Below, one piece after another: positions 8,495 to 16,470 of a DNA stretch of 64,000 nt. The position numbers were made by a program, and so were the translations under genes. Numbering within the stretch: position 1 is the first letter of the stretch; the number at the start of each line of letters is the position of its first letter. Source of the DNA: Methylobacter sp. (GTDB lineage: Bacteria; Pseudomonadota; Gammaproteobacteria; Methylococcales; Methylomonadaceae). The DNA lies in contig JAUXTH010000189.1 of assembly GCA_030679035.1 (NCBI GenBank), positions 62,001 to 126,000 of the forward strand, written 5' to 3'. The notes under the pieces are model-generated. The model did not search any database, had not been told where the DNA came from, and saw only the letters and a list, made by a program, of their open reading frames with translations.

Positions 8495-9346
8495 ATGTCA
8501 GATAATTATCGTACTCGCCAAACACTTTCCAGACTCTGCGCTCTGCTGCTCTATTTCATCGGGTTTTCATGTTATTCCTCTTCACTAACATTCGTTGACA
8601 ATGGCCATTTCGTCAAGATGATGGAAATCGATGAACTGGTTCGAACCGGCGGAACAAAGATGTTAACCGTGAACAACCCGACCGATTCGAGAATCAAATC
8701 TTATCAAGGCGTTTCGTTAATCCCGTTGTTGGACGCCGTTTTCAATTCAAATTGGAAAGACCGCGACGCGGTTAAATTTACAGCATCGGACGGATACCAG
8801 CCTATCATCCCCATTAGCGTCATCCTCAAGCACAACGGGATAATCGCTATAGGCGAAAACGGTCAACACGGATTTTCACAGCTGCTTGGAAACAATGGAG
8901 AGACTGTCGATCCGGGGCCATTTTTTTTGGTGTGGGAAAATATCCAAGACATCGCCGCCAAAAATGAGCCTTGGCTCAGTTGGCCGTGGCAATTAACGAC
9001 CATCGCATTAACCTCATTCGAGCGGGAATATCCACAATCTACGCCGCCCTCCGCCAGCCAGGAATCTGTTAAAAAAGGTTTTTTGGCATTTCGGCAACAT
9101 TGCATAAAATGCCATGCCATTAATGGTGACGGCGGCAATATCGGACCGGAACTCAATTATCCCGTCAGCGTTACCGAATACTGGCAGCCTGAATGGCTGG
9201 TCAGATTTATCGCCGATCCGCAAAGCGTGCGGGCAAACAGTAAAATGATCCCGTTTTACCGTGATGTCGGTAATCGAGGGGAACTCATCGCCGATATTGT
9301 CGAATATTTGAAAGTGATGGCAAGCAGAAAACCGTTGAATCGTTAG
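8495..9346 (+). CDS. Periplasmic c-type cytochrome with N-terminal substrate-like domain
   Basis: 283-residue exported protein. A hydrophobic segment at residues 12-26 is a probable signal or anchor. Residues 30-170 resemble the compact domain of sulfite-oxidase-like molybdopterin proteins (SYQGVSLIPLLDAVF, then FTASDGYQPIIPISVIL), without an obvious catalytic cysteine. Residues 190-283 are a class I cytochrome c with CIKCH at 203-207 and a probable distal ligand Met251 in SKMIPF. It probably transfers electrons in the periplasm; the partner is unknown. A DUF2272 lipoprotein gene starts 15 bases downstream, suggesting one transcript. Confidence 0.75.
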   Translation: MSDNYRTRQTLSRLCALLLYFIGFSCYSSSLTFVDNGHFVKMMEIDELVRTGGTKMLTVNNPTDSRIKSYQGVSLIPLLDAVFNSNWKDRDAVKFTASDGYQPIIPISVILKHNGIIAIGENGQHGFSQLLGNNGETVDPGPFFLVWENIQDIAAKNEPWLSWPWQLTTIALTSFEREYPQSTPPSASQESVKKGFLAFRQHCIKCHAINGDGGNIGPELNYPVSVTEYWQPEWLVRFIADPQSVRANSKMIPFYRDVGNRGELIADIVEYLKVMASRKPLNR

Positions 9347-9360
9347 AGGAGTCGATTGCC

Positions 9361-10098
9361 ATGCCTTATTTTCTACTCAGTATTGTTTTGCTTGTTAATG
9401 GCTGTGCTGTGCTAAAACAAGGCGAATTGCCTGCCATTACAGCCGATGACAATGTCAGTCCATCGTTTGTTATTCCTGACGTTAGAGATCGGATGCTGTA
9501 CCTTGCCCGCCAGGAATGGGAATTGTTCGGCCGTCCCGAAGTCAATTACGATATTGAGCCGCCTTCACTCACTTATCCAAGTGAAGCAACACATGGTCAT
9601 GAAACTCTACCGCCTTTTTTCAGCCGGATCTTCATGTATTGGTATGCTGTGACAGACCTACCGATAATCGGGCATGAAGGGGAGATTAGACCCTGGTCTG
9701 GCGCTTTTATTGTCTGGCTAGCTCGAAATGCAGGCGTGCCTGAAAGCGATTTGCCTTCTACCGTTTTGCATTGGGATTATATTGAGCATGTGATGTCGGC
9801 CGGTTCCGAAGACAGGTTTGTAGGCCATGACATCAACACTTATGCCCTTAAGCCCGGAGACATTATTTGTACGCCGCGGGGTGAAGCTTTTATCCAGTCA
9901 ATTCACAGCTATAACGATCTAAGGCGTGGGGCTTACCACTGTGATTTAGTGGTTGCACAACGGCCTGGGGAGCTTGATGTAATAGGCGGCAATGTCCTGG
10001 ATGCGGTCACCTTAGCTCATATCAAACTGGACGGAGCGGGAAAGGTGCTGCCCACAAAAACCAGGCCATGGTCGTTGGCGATAGAACAGCGAAATTAA
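9361..10098 (+). CDS. DUF2272 lipoprotein
   Basis: 245 residues. The N-terminus has a short lipoprotein signal with the lipobox-like LLVNGC, so Cys15 would be acylated by Lgt. The body matches the DUF2272 family: WSGAFIVWLARNAGVPESDLP, HWDYIEH, ALKPGDIICTPR and YHCDLVVAQRPGELDVIGGNV, a pattern that recalls NlpC/P60-like or CHAP-type papain folds, with the conserved C/D/H residues spread in that order. Enzymatic activity is not established for this family. It follows the cytochrome gene by 15 bases and precedes a good terminator. Confidence 0.8.
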   Translation: MPYFLLSIVLLVNGCAVLKQGELPAITADDNVSPSFVIPDVRDRMLYLARQEWELFGRPEVNYDIEPPSLTYPSEATHGHETLPPFFSRIFMYWYAVTDLPIIGHEGEIRPWSGAFIVWLARNAGVPESDLPSTVLHWDYIEHVMSAGSEDRFVGHDINTYALKPGDIICTPRGEAFIQSIHSYNDLRRGAYHCDLVVAQRPGELDVIGGNVLDAVTLAHIKLDGAGKVLPTKTRPWSLAIEQRN

Positions 10099-10186
10099 AA
10101 TACGAGTATTCAAGAATGGATGCATCAATCAACCAGGCAAACTATAAGGTCAGCCTGGTTGTTAAAGTGTCGTTAGATTTTTAAGT

Positions 10187-10210
10187 GTCAGTCAAACTGA
10201 CGGGGTTTTT
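10187..10210 (+). terminator. Rho-independent terminator after the DUF2272 gene
   Basis: GTCAGT-CAA-ACTGAC followed by GGGGTTTTT. It lies 90 bases after the DUF2272 stop. A weaker hairpin (AACCAGGC/GCCTGGTT, 10131-10160) precedes it. Confidence 0.65.
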
Positions 10211-11153
10211 CACTGACTCTGTCATTCGACAACAATTGTTAGATGACCAATTTAGTGAAATGGTGGCCATTGAAAAATAACTTCTTTTTCAACTTTCGTG
10301 TCACGCGAGAATGTTGTTTTGTCATAATAAATGAAAACATCCGGAACCTATGCCATTAATTGTGAAAAATTTCTGTGTGCCGAGCAGCACAGATTGGTGG
10401 GTATCATCCAAACTCATATCAGATCTTTTTGTTTATACTACCAGCCTAATAAGATTTATCTCTCGAGCAAAGACAGATTTATATATGGCTACTTTCAATA
10501 TGCGCGTGGTGGCAAGGCAAGCCTTAGTGAAAAAAGGAACATTAAATAAGTAAGCTGTTTTTCAATTTTAGTATCACCCCGACCATGTCGTTTTGACATA
10601 AATAATGAAAAATTTCTGTATCTGTGATACTAATGGTGCAAAATCAGTCCACCAAATTTATATGAGAAGAAACCCGGGGAGTCGCTGTTTTTGCGAAAGA
10701 TTTTTCGGCCGCGGACCAAAAATCGGCAAAAATTACGCGACTGCTATCGCCTGCGGCGGCCCCGATTCGTCCTGCGGCCTTTGCTAACCATCCGAACGAC
10801 AAACTCGGTCGCAATAATATCTCCATTTGCCTGCTGCTGCCCAGGGCGGTTTGAACAAGTCTCCTTCGAAGCTGGTGTGGCCGGGAATGATTGCATTGGT
10901 AGAGCCGCAGACCCTGGCTGTAAGGGTTCGCGCCATAGCGTATGTGGCCGCTGGTGGTCGTAACCGCGACCGACGACGGTGCGGCCACCAAGCTACCTCG
11001 CCGCCACAAACTTGACCTAAAATTGCATAAGAAAAAAACCGGTTCGCCTCTCCGCATCATGGCGGATTGCTGCACGAACCATACATGCCGTACGACAGTG
11101 AGGGTATTCTGCCCCGGCACTCGTGCCGTGGCTAGTTAACAGGAGGTTCTGAA
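10211..11153. other. Long intergenic region with degenerate repeats; no convincing gene
   Basis: The first half (to about 10680) is AT-rich and has two related stretches, about 10286-10335 and 10557-10610, sharing a TTTTTCAA..TTT..T.TCAC core and a TTTTG.CATAA tail; both are followed by AATGAAAA. The right copy of the 27-bp direct repeat lies between them. From about 10690 the composition turns GC-rich, matching the operon downstream. Several overlapping frames stay open there on both strands, a common effect of high GC; a minus-strand stretch (10700-11000) looks faintly like a decayed transposase zinc-finger region but I would not annotate it as a gene. Confidence 0.5.
10438..10464 (+). repeat. 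27-bp direct repeat, right copy (partner at 3765-3791)
   Basis: Same orientation as the left copy and identical except for one base. It sits in AT-rich non-coding DNA after the DUF2272 gene. Confidence 0.7.
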
Positions 11154-11948
11154 ATGTCAACAATGTTCCACGCCATCTTGCGCATTATTTTTTTTCTTCT
11201 GTGCTTCTATAAACCCAACGCCCTGGCAGATGATCAGGCCGGCGTTCCCGTTTTGAATTACCACCGATTCGGCCCCAGCGCGGCAGATAGCATGACGGTA
11301 ACTACGCCGGTGTTCGAGGCGCAATTGAAGTGGATCAAGGACAACGGCTACACCGTCATACCCTTGAAGTCCTTGGTGGACTATCTGCGCGGTAATAGTC
11401 CGCCACCGCCTGCCAAATCCGTGGTGATCACTGCAGATGACGGCCACAAATCGATCTATACCGAGATGCTGCCCATTGTGCGCCGATACCAGATCCCTAT
11501 CACCCTGTTCATTTATCCTTCGGCCATCTCCAACGCCTCTTACGCCTTGACTTGGGATCAGTTAATGGAATTGCAGCAGACGGGTCTTTTCGATATCCAG
11601 TCGCACACCCTCTGGAGTCCCAACTTTAAGAAAGACCGAAAGAGACTCCCCTTTGATGCCTATCAAGCATTTGTGAAAGAACAGCTCGAAAAGTCCAAGG
11701 CTATACTAGAGAAGAAACTGGGGAGAACAGTGGATCTTTTGGCTTGGCCCTTCGGGATTTATGATGACGACCTGGAAAAGGCGGCCGAAAAAGCGGGCTA
11801 TGTCGCCGCTTTTAGTATTGACCGCCGCCCTGCCGATGTCACCGAAAAAATCATGTCTCAACCGCGCTACTTAATGGTGAACGGCGATGATACCAAGGGC
11901 TTTGCCTCTATAATATCGCCGGCCGGACCGCAACGAAGAAAACGGTAA
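11154..11948 (+). CDS. NodB-type polysaccharide deacetylase, exported
   Basis: 264-residue carbohydrate esterase family 4 protein with a signal peptide (residues 1-25, ending LADD). Motif 1 is VVITADDGHKSIY, containing the catalytic-base and metal-binding aspartates; motif 3 is LLAWPFGIYDD. Motif 2 reads DIQSHTLWSPNF, where the usual second histidine (SHTxxHP) is a serine, so one metal ligand may be missing and activity may be reduced. Its arrangement next to a DUF4015 glycosidase-like gene recalls PgaB, which joins a deacetylase and a glycosidase in one protein. AGGAGG at 11141-11146 is a strong ribosome site for ATG 11154. First gene of a GC-rich three-gene operon. Confidence 0.85.
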   Translation: MSTMFHAILRIIFFLLCFYKPNALADDQAGVPVLNYHRFGPSAADSMTVTTPVFEAQLKWIKDNGYTVIPLKSLVDYLRGNSPPPPAKSVVITADDGHKSIYTEMLPIVRRYQIPITLFIYPSAISNASYALTWDQLMELQQTGLFDIQSHTLWSPNFKKDRKRLPFDAYQAFVKEQLEKSKAILEKKLGRTVDLLAWPFGIYDDDLEKAAEKAGYVAAFSIDRRPADVTEKIMSQPRYLMVNGDDTKGFASIISPAGPQRRKR

Positions 11949-12005
11949 AGACTAACTAGAACGCCGTCCGGCGTGGCGGCTTCAGCAACTGATGGGGAAG
12001 TAGTT

Positions 12006-13298
12006 ATGAACAAACAAGGAGGGCGTTTTCTGATCCTGATTGGAGCCATGTTTTGGGCCGCGGCCGCGCCAGCCTATGAAGGTAAGGTGATGGATGCAGA
12101 GACGGGGGCACCCATTGAGGCGGCGGTGGTCACCCTGGGCGATCAGGCGGTGCGCACCGATAAACAGGGCGCCTTTCGTTTGGAAGGGAGCGGAGAAAAG
12201 CTCAAACTTCGGGCCGCAGGCTATACGCGGCGCGAAATTGCCACCGCAGAGTTGGGCAGTCCCGACGCGGACATCGCCCTGACGCCCTTCACGGTAAAGG
12301 GACTCTATCTCACCGTCTACGGCATCGCCAGCGCCAAGCTGAGGGGCGATGCCCTGAACACCATCGAAAGGAACCATCTCAACGCCCTGGTCATCGACGT
12401 CAAGGGCGATCGGGGCTTTATCCCCTTCCGAGTGGATCTGCCGCTGGCCGAGCAGATCGGCGCGCAAAACACCATTCTGGTCAAGGACATGAAGTCGCTC
12501 TTGGCCAGCCTCAAAGAAAAAAAACTCTACCTCATCGCCCGCATCGTGGTTTTAAAAGACGATCTGCTGGCGAGGGCTAGACCGGACCTTGCTGTCAAAA
12601 AAGGCGGCAGCGTATACACAGACCGTGAAAATCTACGATGGGTGGATCCCTTCAGCCGGGAAGTCTGGGACTACAACATTGCCATTGCCAAGATCGTCGC
12701 AGAACTAGGCTTCGATGAAGTCCAGTTCGACTATGTCCGCTTTCCCGATACACGAGGGGGGGCGTTTTCCAAACCTGCCACGGAAGAAAGCCGCACCCAG
12801 GCCATCACCGGCTTCCTGGAAGCTGCTTACCGGGCTCTCACGCCTTATAACGTCATGGTCGCCGCAGATATCTTTGGCTATGTCTCGTGGAACACAGACG
12901 ATACCGACATCGGCCAGAAAATCGCTCCCATCACCAAGGTGGTGGACGTGGTCTCCCCCATGCTTTATCCTTCGGGTTATCACCTGGGTATACCCAGATA
13001 CAGCAATCCGATTGAACACCCGTACCAAATCGTCTACTTGTCCTTGAAGCGAGCCCAGGAGCGCACCGGCGCCTCGCCCTTGCGTTTCCGCCCGTGGCTT
13101 CAGGCCTTCCGCGACTATGCATTCCACGGCGGAGATTTCAAAGAGGAGAGAATGCGCATACAGATCGAGGCCTCGGACGATTTTGGGGCCAGCGGCTGGA
13201 TGTTCTGGAATCCGCGTAACATTTATCCCCAGGGGATTTTTTCCAACATCGGCCATCGTAATGAAGCTCAGAAAGAGACTCCACTAATAGTTCAATGA
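12006..13298 (+). CDS. DUF4015 putative glycoside hydrolase with N-terminal CarboxypepD-like domain
   Basis: 430 residues after a signal peptide (MNKQGGRFLILIGAMFWAAA...). Residues about 22-95 form a carboxypeptidase-regulatory-like beta sandwich (YEGKVMDAETGAPIEAAVVTLGD). The rest is a TIM-barrel-type putative glycosidase of the DUF4015 family: NALVIDVKGDRGFIPF, WVDPFSREVWDYNIAIAKIVAELGFDEVQFDYVRFPDT, VMVAADIFGYV, VDVVSPMLYPSGYH and SGWMFWNP. The D-V-K-D and FDEVQFDYVRFP segments carry the likely acidic active-site residues. The in-frame ATG at 12006 is preferred to 11973 because it begins a clean signal peptide. It overlaps the next gene by ATGA. Confidence 0.85.
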   Translation: MNKQGGRFLILIGAMFWAAAAPAYEGKVMDAETGAPIEAAVVTLGDQAVRTDKQGAFRLEGSGEKLKLRAAGYTRREIATAELGSPDADIALTPFTVKGLYLTVYGIASAKLRGDALNTIERNHLNALVIDVKGDRGFIPFRVDLPLAEQIGAQNTILVKDMKSLLASLKEKKLYLIARIVVLKDDLLARARPDLAVKKGGSVYTDRENLRWVDPFSREVWDYNIAIAKIVAELGFDEVQFDYVRFPDTRGGAFSKPATEESRTQAITGFLEAAYRALTPYNVMVAADIFGYVSWNTDDTDIGQKIAPITKVVDVVSPMLYPSGYHLGIPRYSNPIEHPYQIVYLSLKRAQERTGASPLRFRPWLQAFRDYAFHGGDFKEERMRIQIEASDDFGASGWMFWNPRNIYPQGIFSNIGHRNEAQKETPLIVQ

Positions 13299-15730
13299 GA
13301 AATAAGTTTTTAATGGCGACGTTTACAATTCCCCGGATTTATTCCTGTCTGGTCTTTACTGCGGTCGTGACCCTTATCGGCGCCGTTTTGTTCGGTGGCC
13401 TCACCGCTTGCGTCCGCATGCCGCCATCTGGCAGTGATATTGAAGCTACATCGGCAGAACCATCACTCGGCGAAATCGAGAGTCCGCGCTTTGCCGGCCT
13501 CGGTGAGGCGGCGCAACAGGAAATCGCCGCCGGACGCTTGGCCGGGGCCGTCATCCTGGTGGGCCATCAGGGCGAGATCGTCTATCGCAAGGCGTTTGGC
13601 CTCCGGGCTGTACAGCCCAGCCCACAGGCCATGACGGCAGACACGATTTTTGATCTCGCCTCCCTAACCAAGGTTGTGGCAACCGCCACTGCCATCGTGC
13701 AATTGGCCGAGCGCGGGGCTTTGGACCTGGACCATCCGGCGGCCGGCTACTGGCCGGCGTTTGCCCAAAACGGCAAGGAGCGCATCACCCTCCGTCAGCT
13801 CCTGACCCACACCTCGGGTTTGCGGGCCGAGGTGAATTCCAAGATTCGCTGGTCGGGCTACGAGGGGGCCGTGGAAGCCGTTGCGGCTGACCGGCCGGTC
13901 GAAACGCCAGGAACTGGGTTCCGCTATAGCGACGTCAACTTCATCGTGCTGGGCGAGATTGTCCGTCGTATTTCCGGGCTGCCATTGGACGAGTATTGCG
14001 CCCGGAACATTTTCGGGCCGCTGGGGCTGAAAGACACCTCCTTCAAGCCGCCGCTCCGGGGGCGCCCGCGTCTGGCGCCTTCCGACCTGCGCTGGGGAGA
14101 AGTCCAGGACCCCACAGCTTACCGCATGGGAGGGGTGGCAGGACACGCGGGCCTGTTTTCCACGGCGGACGACCTAGCCGTGCTTGCCCGGATGCTCCTT
14201 GGCGGCGGCGAGTGGCGCGGCCGGCGTCTCCTGACTCCCGCCTCCGTTGCCGCCCTGACTAAGGCGCACTCCATTCCCGGCAATTCAACTCTGCGAGGCT
14301 TGGGCTGGGATATCCGCTCGCCCTACAGTAAGGAACATAGTACCTGGTTTCCCAAGGGATCGTTCGGCCACACCGGTTATACCGGCACTTCCCTATGGAT
14401 CGATCCAAAGTCCGACATCTTCCTGATCATTCTGACCAGCCGCCTACACCCCGACGGCAAGGGGACGGTCAAGCCCTTGCGGGCAAAGGCCGCTGCCGCG
14501 GTGGCCGCTGCCGTGCCCATGGGACCACCCGACGAAGCTTTCGCTCCGGACAGCGCCGGCCCGGAAGTGGTCATGTCGGGTTGGGGGCAAGCCGACGGCG
14601 TGGAGCATGTGCAGACCGGGCTTGAGGTGCTCACGGCAGCTGAATTCGCCCCACTGGTAGGCAAGAATATCGGCATTATCACCAACCACAGCGGCATCGA
14701 CGCTGCCGGCAACTCTACGATCAACCTTCTGCACCGCGCCCCCGGCGTCAAGGTGCGTGCCATTTTCAGCCCGGAGCACGGTCTGACCGGGGAACGCGAC
14801 GAGAAAATCGCCTCCGGCCGCGACCTTGCTACCGGCTTGCCGGTTTATAGTCTCTACGGCGACACTAAAAGGCCCACCTCCAAGATGCTCGAGGGCTTGG
14901 ATGCCCTAATTTACGACATCCAAGACGTGGGCACGCGATTTTATACGTATATCACCACCATGGCCTATGCCATGGAAGCAGCGGCATCCGTCGGCCTCGA
15001 CTTCTACGTACTGGATCGTCCCAACCCCATCAACGCCTCTATCGTTCAGGGCCCGGTCATGGACCGCACGTTGAAGTCCTTCACCGGTTACTTCCCATTA
15101 CCTGTGCGCTACGGCATGACAGCCGGAGAACTGGCCAGACTGTTCAACATCGAAAACAGCATCGGTGCCAAGTTGCATGTCATTCAGATGCAAGGTTATC
15201 AACAAGGATCCTGGTTCGACGAGACCGGCTTACCATGGATCAATCCCTCGCCTAACATCCGTTCACTGACCCAGGCGATCCTGTACTCCGGGGTGGCCAT
15301 CGTTGAGTCCGCCAACCTGAGCGTCGGGCGTGGCACCGAGACGCCGTTTGAGGTGGTCGGCGCGCCCTGGATTTCTGGAGACCGGCTGGCCGATTATTTG
15401 AACCAGCGAAAAATCCCCGGGGTGGCCTTCGTATCTGCGACCTTCGAGCCCCGGTCGGACCGATTCCGATTGCAACGGTGCAACGGAGTGCGTCTGCGGC
15501 TGACGGATCGGGCTGTATTCGACGGGCCGATGCTGGGTCTTGAGCTGGCATCCGCGCTGTACCGTCTGTATCCGGGAACATTTGACATTGACCGGACGCT
15601 CAATATGTTCGGTACACCTGAGGTCCTTGATGCAATTAAAAAAGGTAAAGAACCGCAAGATATTCGCCAAAAATGGCAGTCCAGGCTGGATGAGTTCCGG
15701 TTATTACGCGCCAAGTACCTACTCTATTAG
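13295..15730 (+). CDS. Serine hydrolase (class C beta-lactamase fold) fused to NamZ-like DUF1343
   Basis: 811 residues. The N-terminus has a membrane or lipoprotein-type signal (VLFGGLTAC, lipobox-like). Residues 60-410 are a penicillin-binding/beta-lactamase-fold serine hydrolase: catalytic SLTK (FDLASLTKVV), YSD (GFRYSDVNF) and HTGYTG. Residues 440-811 match DUF1343, the family of NamZ exo-beta-N-acetylmuramidases: GKNIGIITNHSGID, IFSPEHGLTGE, YGDTKRPTSKMLEGLDALIYDIQDVGTRFYTYITTM, DRPNPI and WINPSPNIRS. A protein with both would trim peptidoglycan peptides or sugars outside the cytoplasm. It overlaps the DUF4015 gene by four bases, so the three products are probably co-expressed. GC-rich throughout. 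Confidence 0.88.
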   Translation: MRNKFLMATFTIPRIYSCLVFTAVVTLIGAVLFGGLTACVRMPPSGSDIEATSAEPSLGEIESPRFAGLGEAAQQEIAAGRLAGAVILVGHQGEIVYRKAFGLRAVQPSPQAMTADTIFDLASLTKVVATATAIVQLAERGALDLDHPAAGYWPAFAQNGKERITLRQLLTHTSGLRAEVNSKIRWSGYEGAVEAVAADRPVETPGTGFRYSDVNFIVLGEIVRRISGLPLDEYCARNIFGPLGLKDTSFKPPLRGRPRLAPSDLRWGEVQDPTAYRMGGVAGHAGLFSTADDLAVLARMLLGGGEWRGRRLLTPASVAALTKAHSIPGNSTLRGLGWDIRSPYSKEHSTWFPKGSFGHTGYTGTSLWIDPKSDIFLIILTSRLHPDGKGTVKPLRAKAAAAVAAAVPMGPPDEAFAPDSAGPEVVMSGWGQADGVEHVQTGLEVLTAAEFAPLVGKNIGIITNHSGIDAAGNSTINLLHRAPGVKVRAIFSPEHGLTGERDEKIASGRDLATGLPVYSLYGDTKRPTSKMLEGLDALIYDIQDVGTRFYTYITTMAYAMEAAASVGLDFYVLDRPNPINASIVQGPVMDRTLKSFTGYFPLPVRYGMTAGELARLFNIENSIGAKLHVIQMQGYQQGSWFDETGLPWINPSPNIRSLTQAILYSGVAIVESANLSVGRGTETPFEVVGAPWISGDRLADYLNQRKIPGVAFVSATFEPRSDRFRLQRCNGVRLRLTDRAVFDGPMLGLELASALYRLYPGTFDIDRTLNMFGTPEVLDAIKKGKEPQDIRQKWQSRLDEFRLLRAKYLLY

Positions 15731-15950
15731 GACCTTTTTCCTGGTCCCATACAACTAAGGTTGGAAAACGGCTTTCAGTTTTTTCCACTAATCAGCGTGG
15801 CGTTGCCATCCACTAAAAATTCGCATGCTTTTATTATCAATAAGATAGAAATTAATTTTGGAAAATTTTAACGCTCTTTTTGTATAAAATTGGCAAAATT
15901 TCGCCGCCGTTTTCCATTCCAGGGCCTCTATCTCAAACGGGCACAAGCCT
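15731..15950. other. Intergenic tail, probably includes one end of the IS remnant
   Basis: Immediately after the NamZ-fusion stop is a short inverted pair (GGACC...GGTCC, about 15731-15747). From about 15880 the sequence (AAATTTCGCCGCCGTTTTCC, then GGGCCTCTATCTCAAACGGG) has the look of an IS terminal region leading into the transposase remnant. I could not locate a matching inverted repeat at the other end. Confidence 0.35.
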
Positions 15951-16369
15951 TTAAGCCGAACTCGTTTCGGTGAATAACATTTTTCTGGTCAAAAACAGCA
16001 AGAGTAGGCTTGGTTTCATCGTTTTGGTGATCAAAATCAGCGCAAAAAATAGCCTCATCCAGAGACTGGAATTCCAAGCCACGGCTGCCATCAATAGATT
16101 GATGCAGTCATCGGCTACGCCCTTGAGGAAATTTCTCACTAACCGAAAGTCGGACTTTAAATGACCAATGATCGACTCAATGGTTGCCCGGCGCTGGCAG
16201 CGCTTGCGCTTTTTGTCGCATTTTAGCGGAGAAACCGGCAAAAATGATTTGTGTGTCGCCAACTATTTTGGGACTACGGTAACCATGGTCGCCAACACCG
16301 GTTTTCACGGCTTTTTCGCGACTGTTTTGGCAACGCGTCCGCACTTCCGTCAAGGTTTTGCTGTTTCGA
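15951..16369 (-). pseudogene. IS5-family transposase remnant, frameshifted and 5'-truncated
   Basis: Reading on the minus strand from about 16369, one frame gives SKTLTEVRTRCQNSREK, then KTGVGDHGYRSPKIVGDT, and the neighbouring frame continues with HKSFLPVSPLKCDKKRKRCQRRATIESIIGHLKSDFRLVRNFLKGVADDCINLLMAAVAWNSSLWMR. The second part is the characteristic C-terminal region of IS5-type DDE transposases, including the final glutamate (ATIESIIGHLK). A frameshift lies near 16240-16260, and the N-terminal half of the transposase is missing. The upstream edge joins directly to a rhuM fragment at about 16367-16370. Confidence 0.8.
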
Positions 16370-16433
16370 ACCGGCATTCTACTCGGGTTTTACCATCTTA
16401 GGTTTCGTATAGCAGAAATTCACCTGGATACAT
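16367..16433 (-). pseudogene. rhuM 5' remnant, cut by the IS5-type element
   Basis: The minus strand from ATG 16433 reads MYPGEFLLYET, then a TAA stop, then DGKTRVECRF, where the intact rhuM at 4909 reads MIPGEFLLYETEDGKTRVECRF. The nucleotide match to the intact gene holds over about 65 bases with a handful of differences, then ends abruptly at the transposase. Besides the truncation, codon 12 is a stop (TAA for GAA). It lies 38 bases after the stop of the 1381-residue STAND gene on the same strand, the same relative position that intact rhuM has behind the other STAND gene. Confidence 0.85.
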
Positions 16434-16470
16434 TGATTGCTCTCCAAGCTAAACACCCTTTGTCGCCAAT

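Noticed and set aside
3597-10464. CRISPR array or spacer-like repeats in the accessory region
   Set aside because: Repeats occur only as isolated pairs; no regular repeat-spacer pattern was found here or elsewhere in the window.
10644-11120. 158-codon minus-strand frame in the GC-rich stretch
   Set aside because: Open frames occur on both strands there because of high GC. A faint zinc-finger-like segment is too weak to call.
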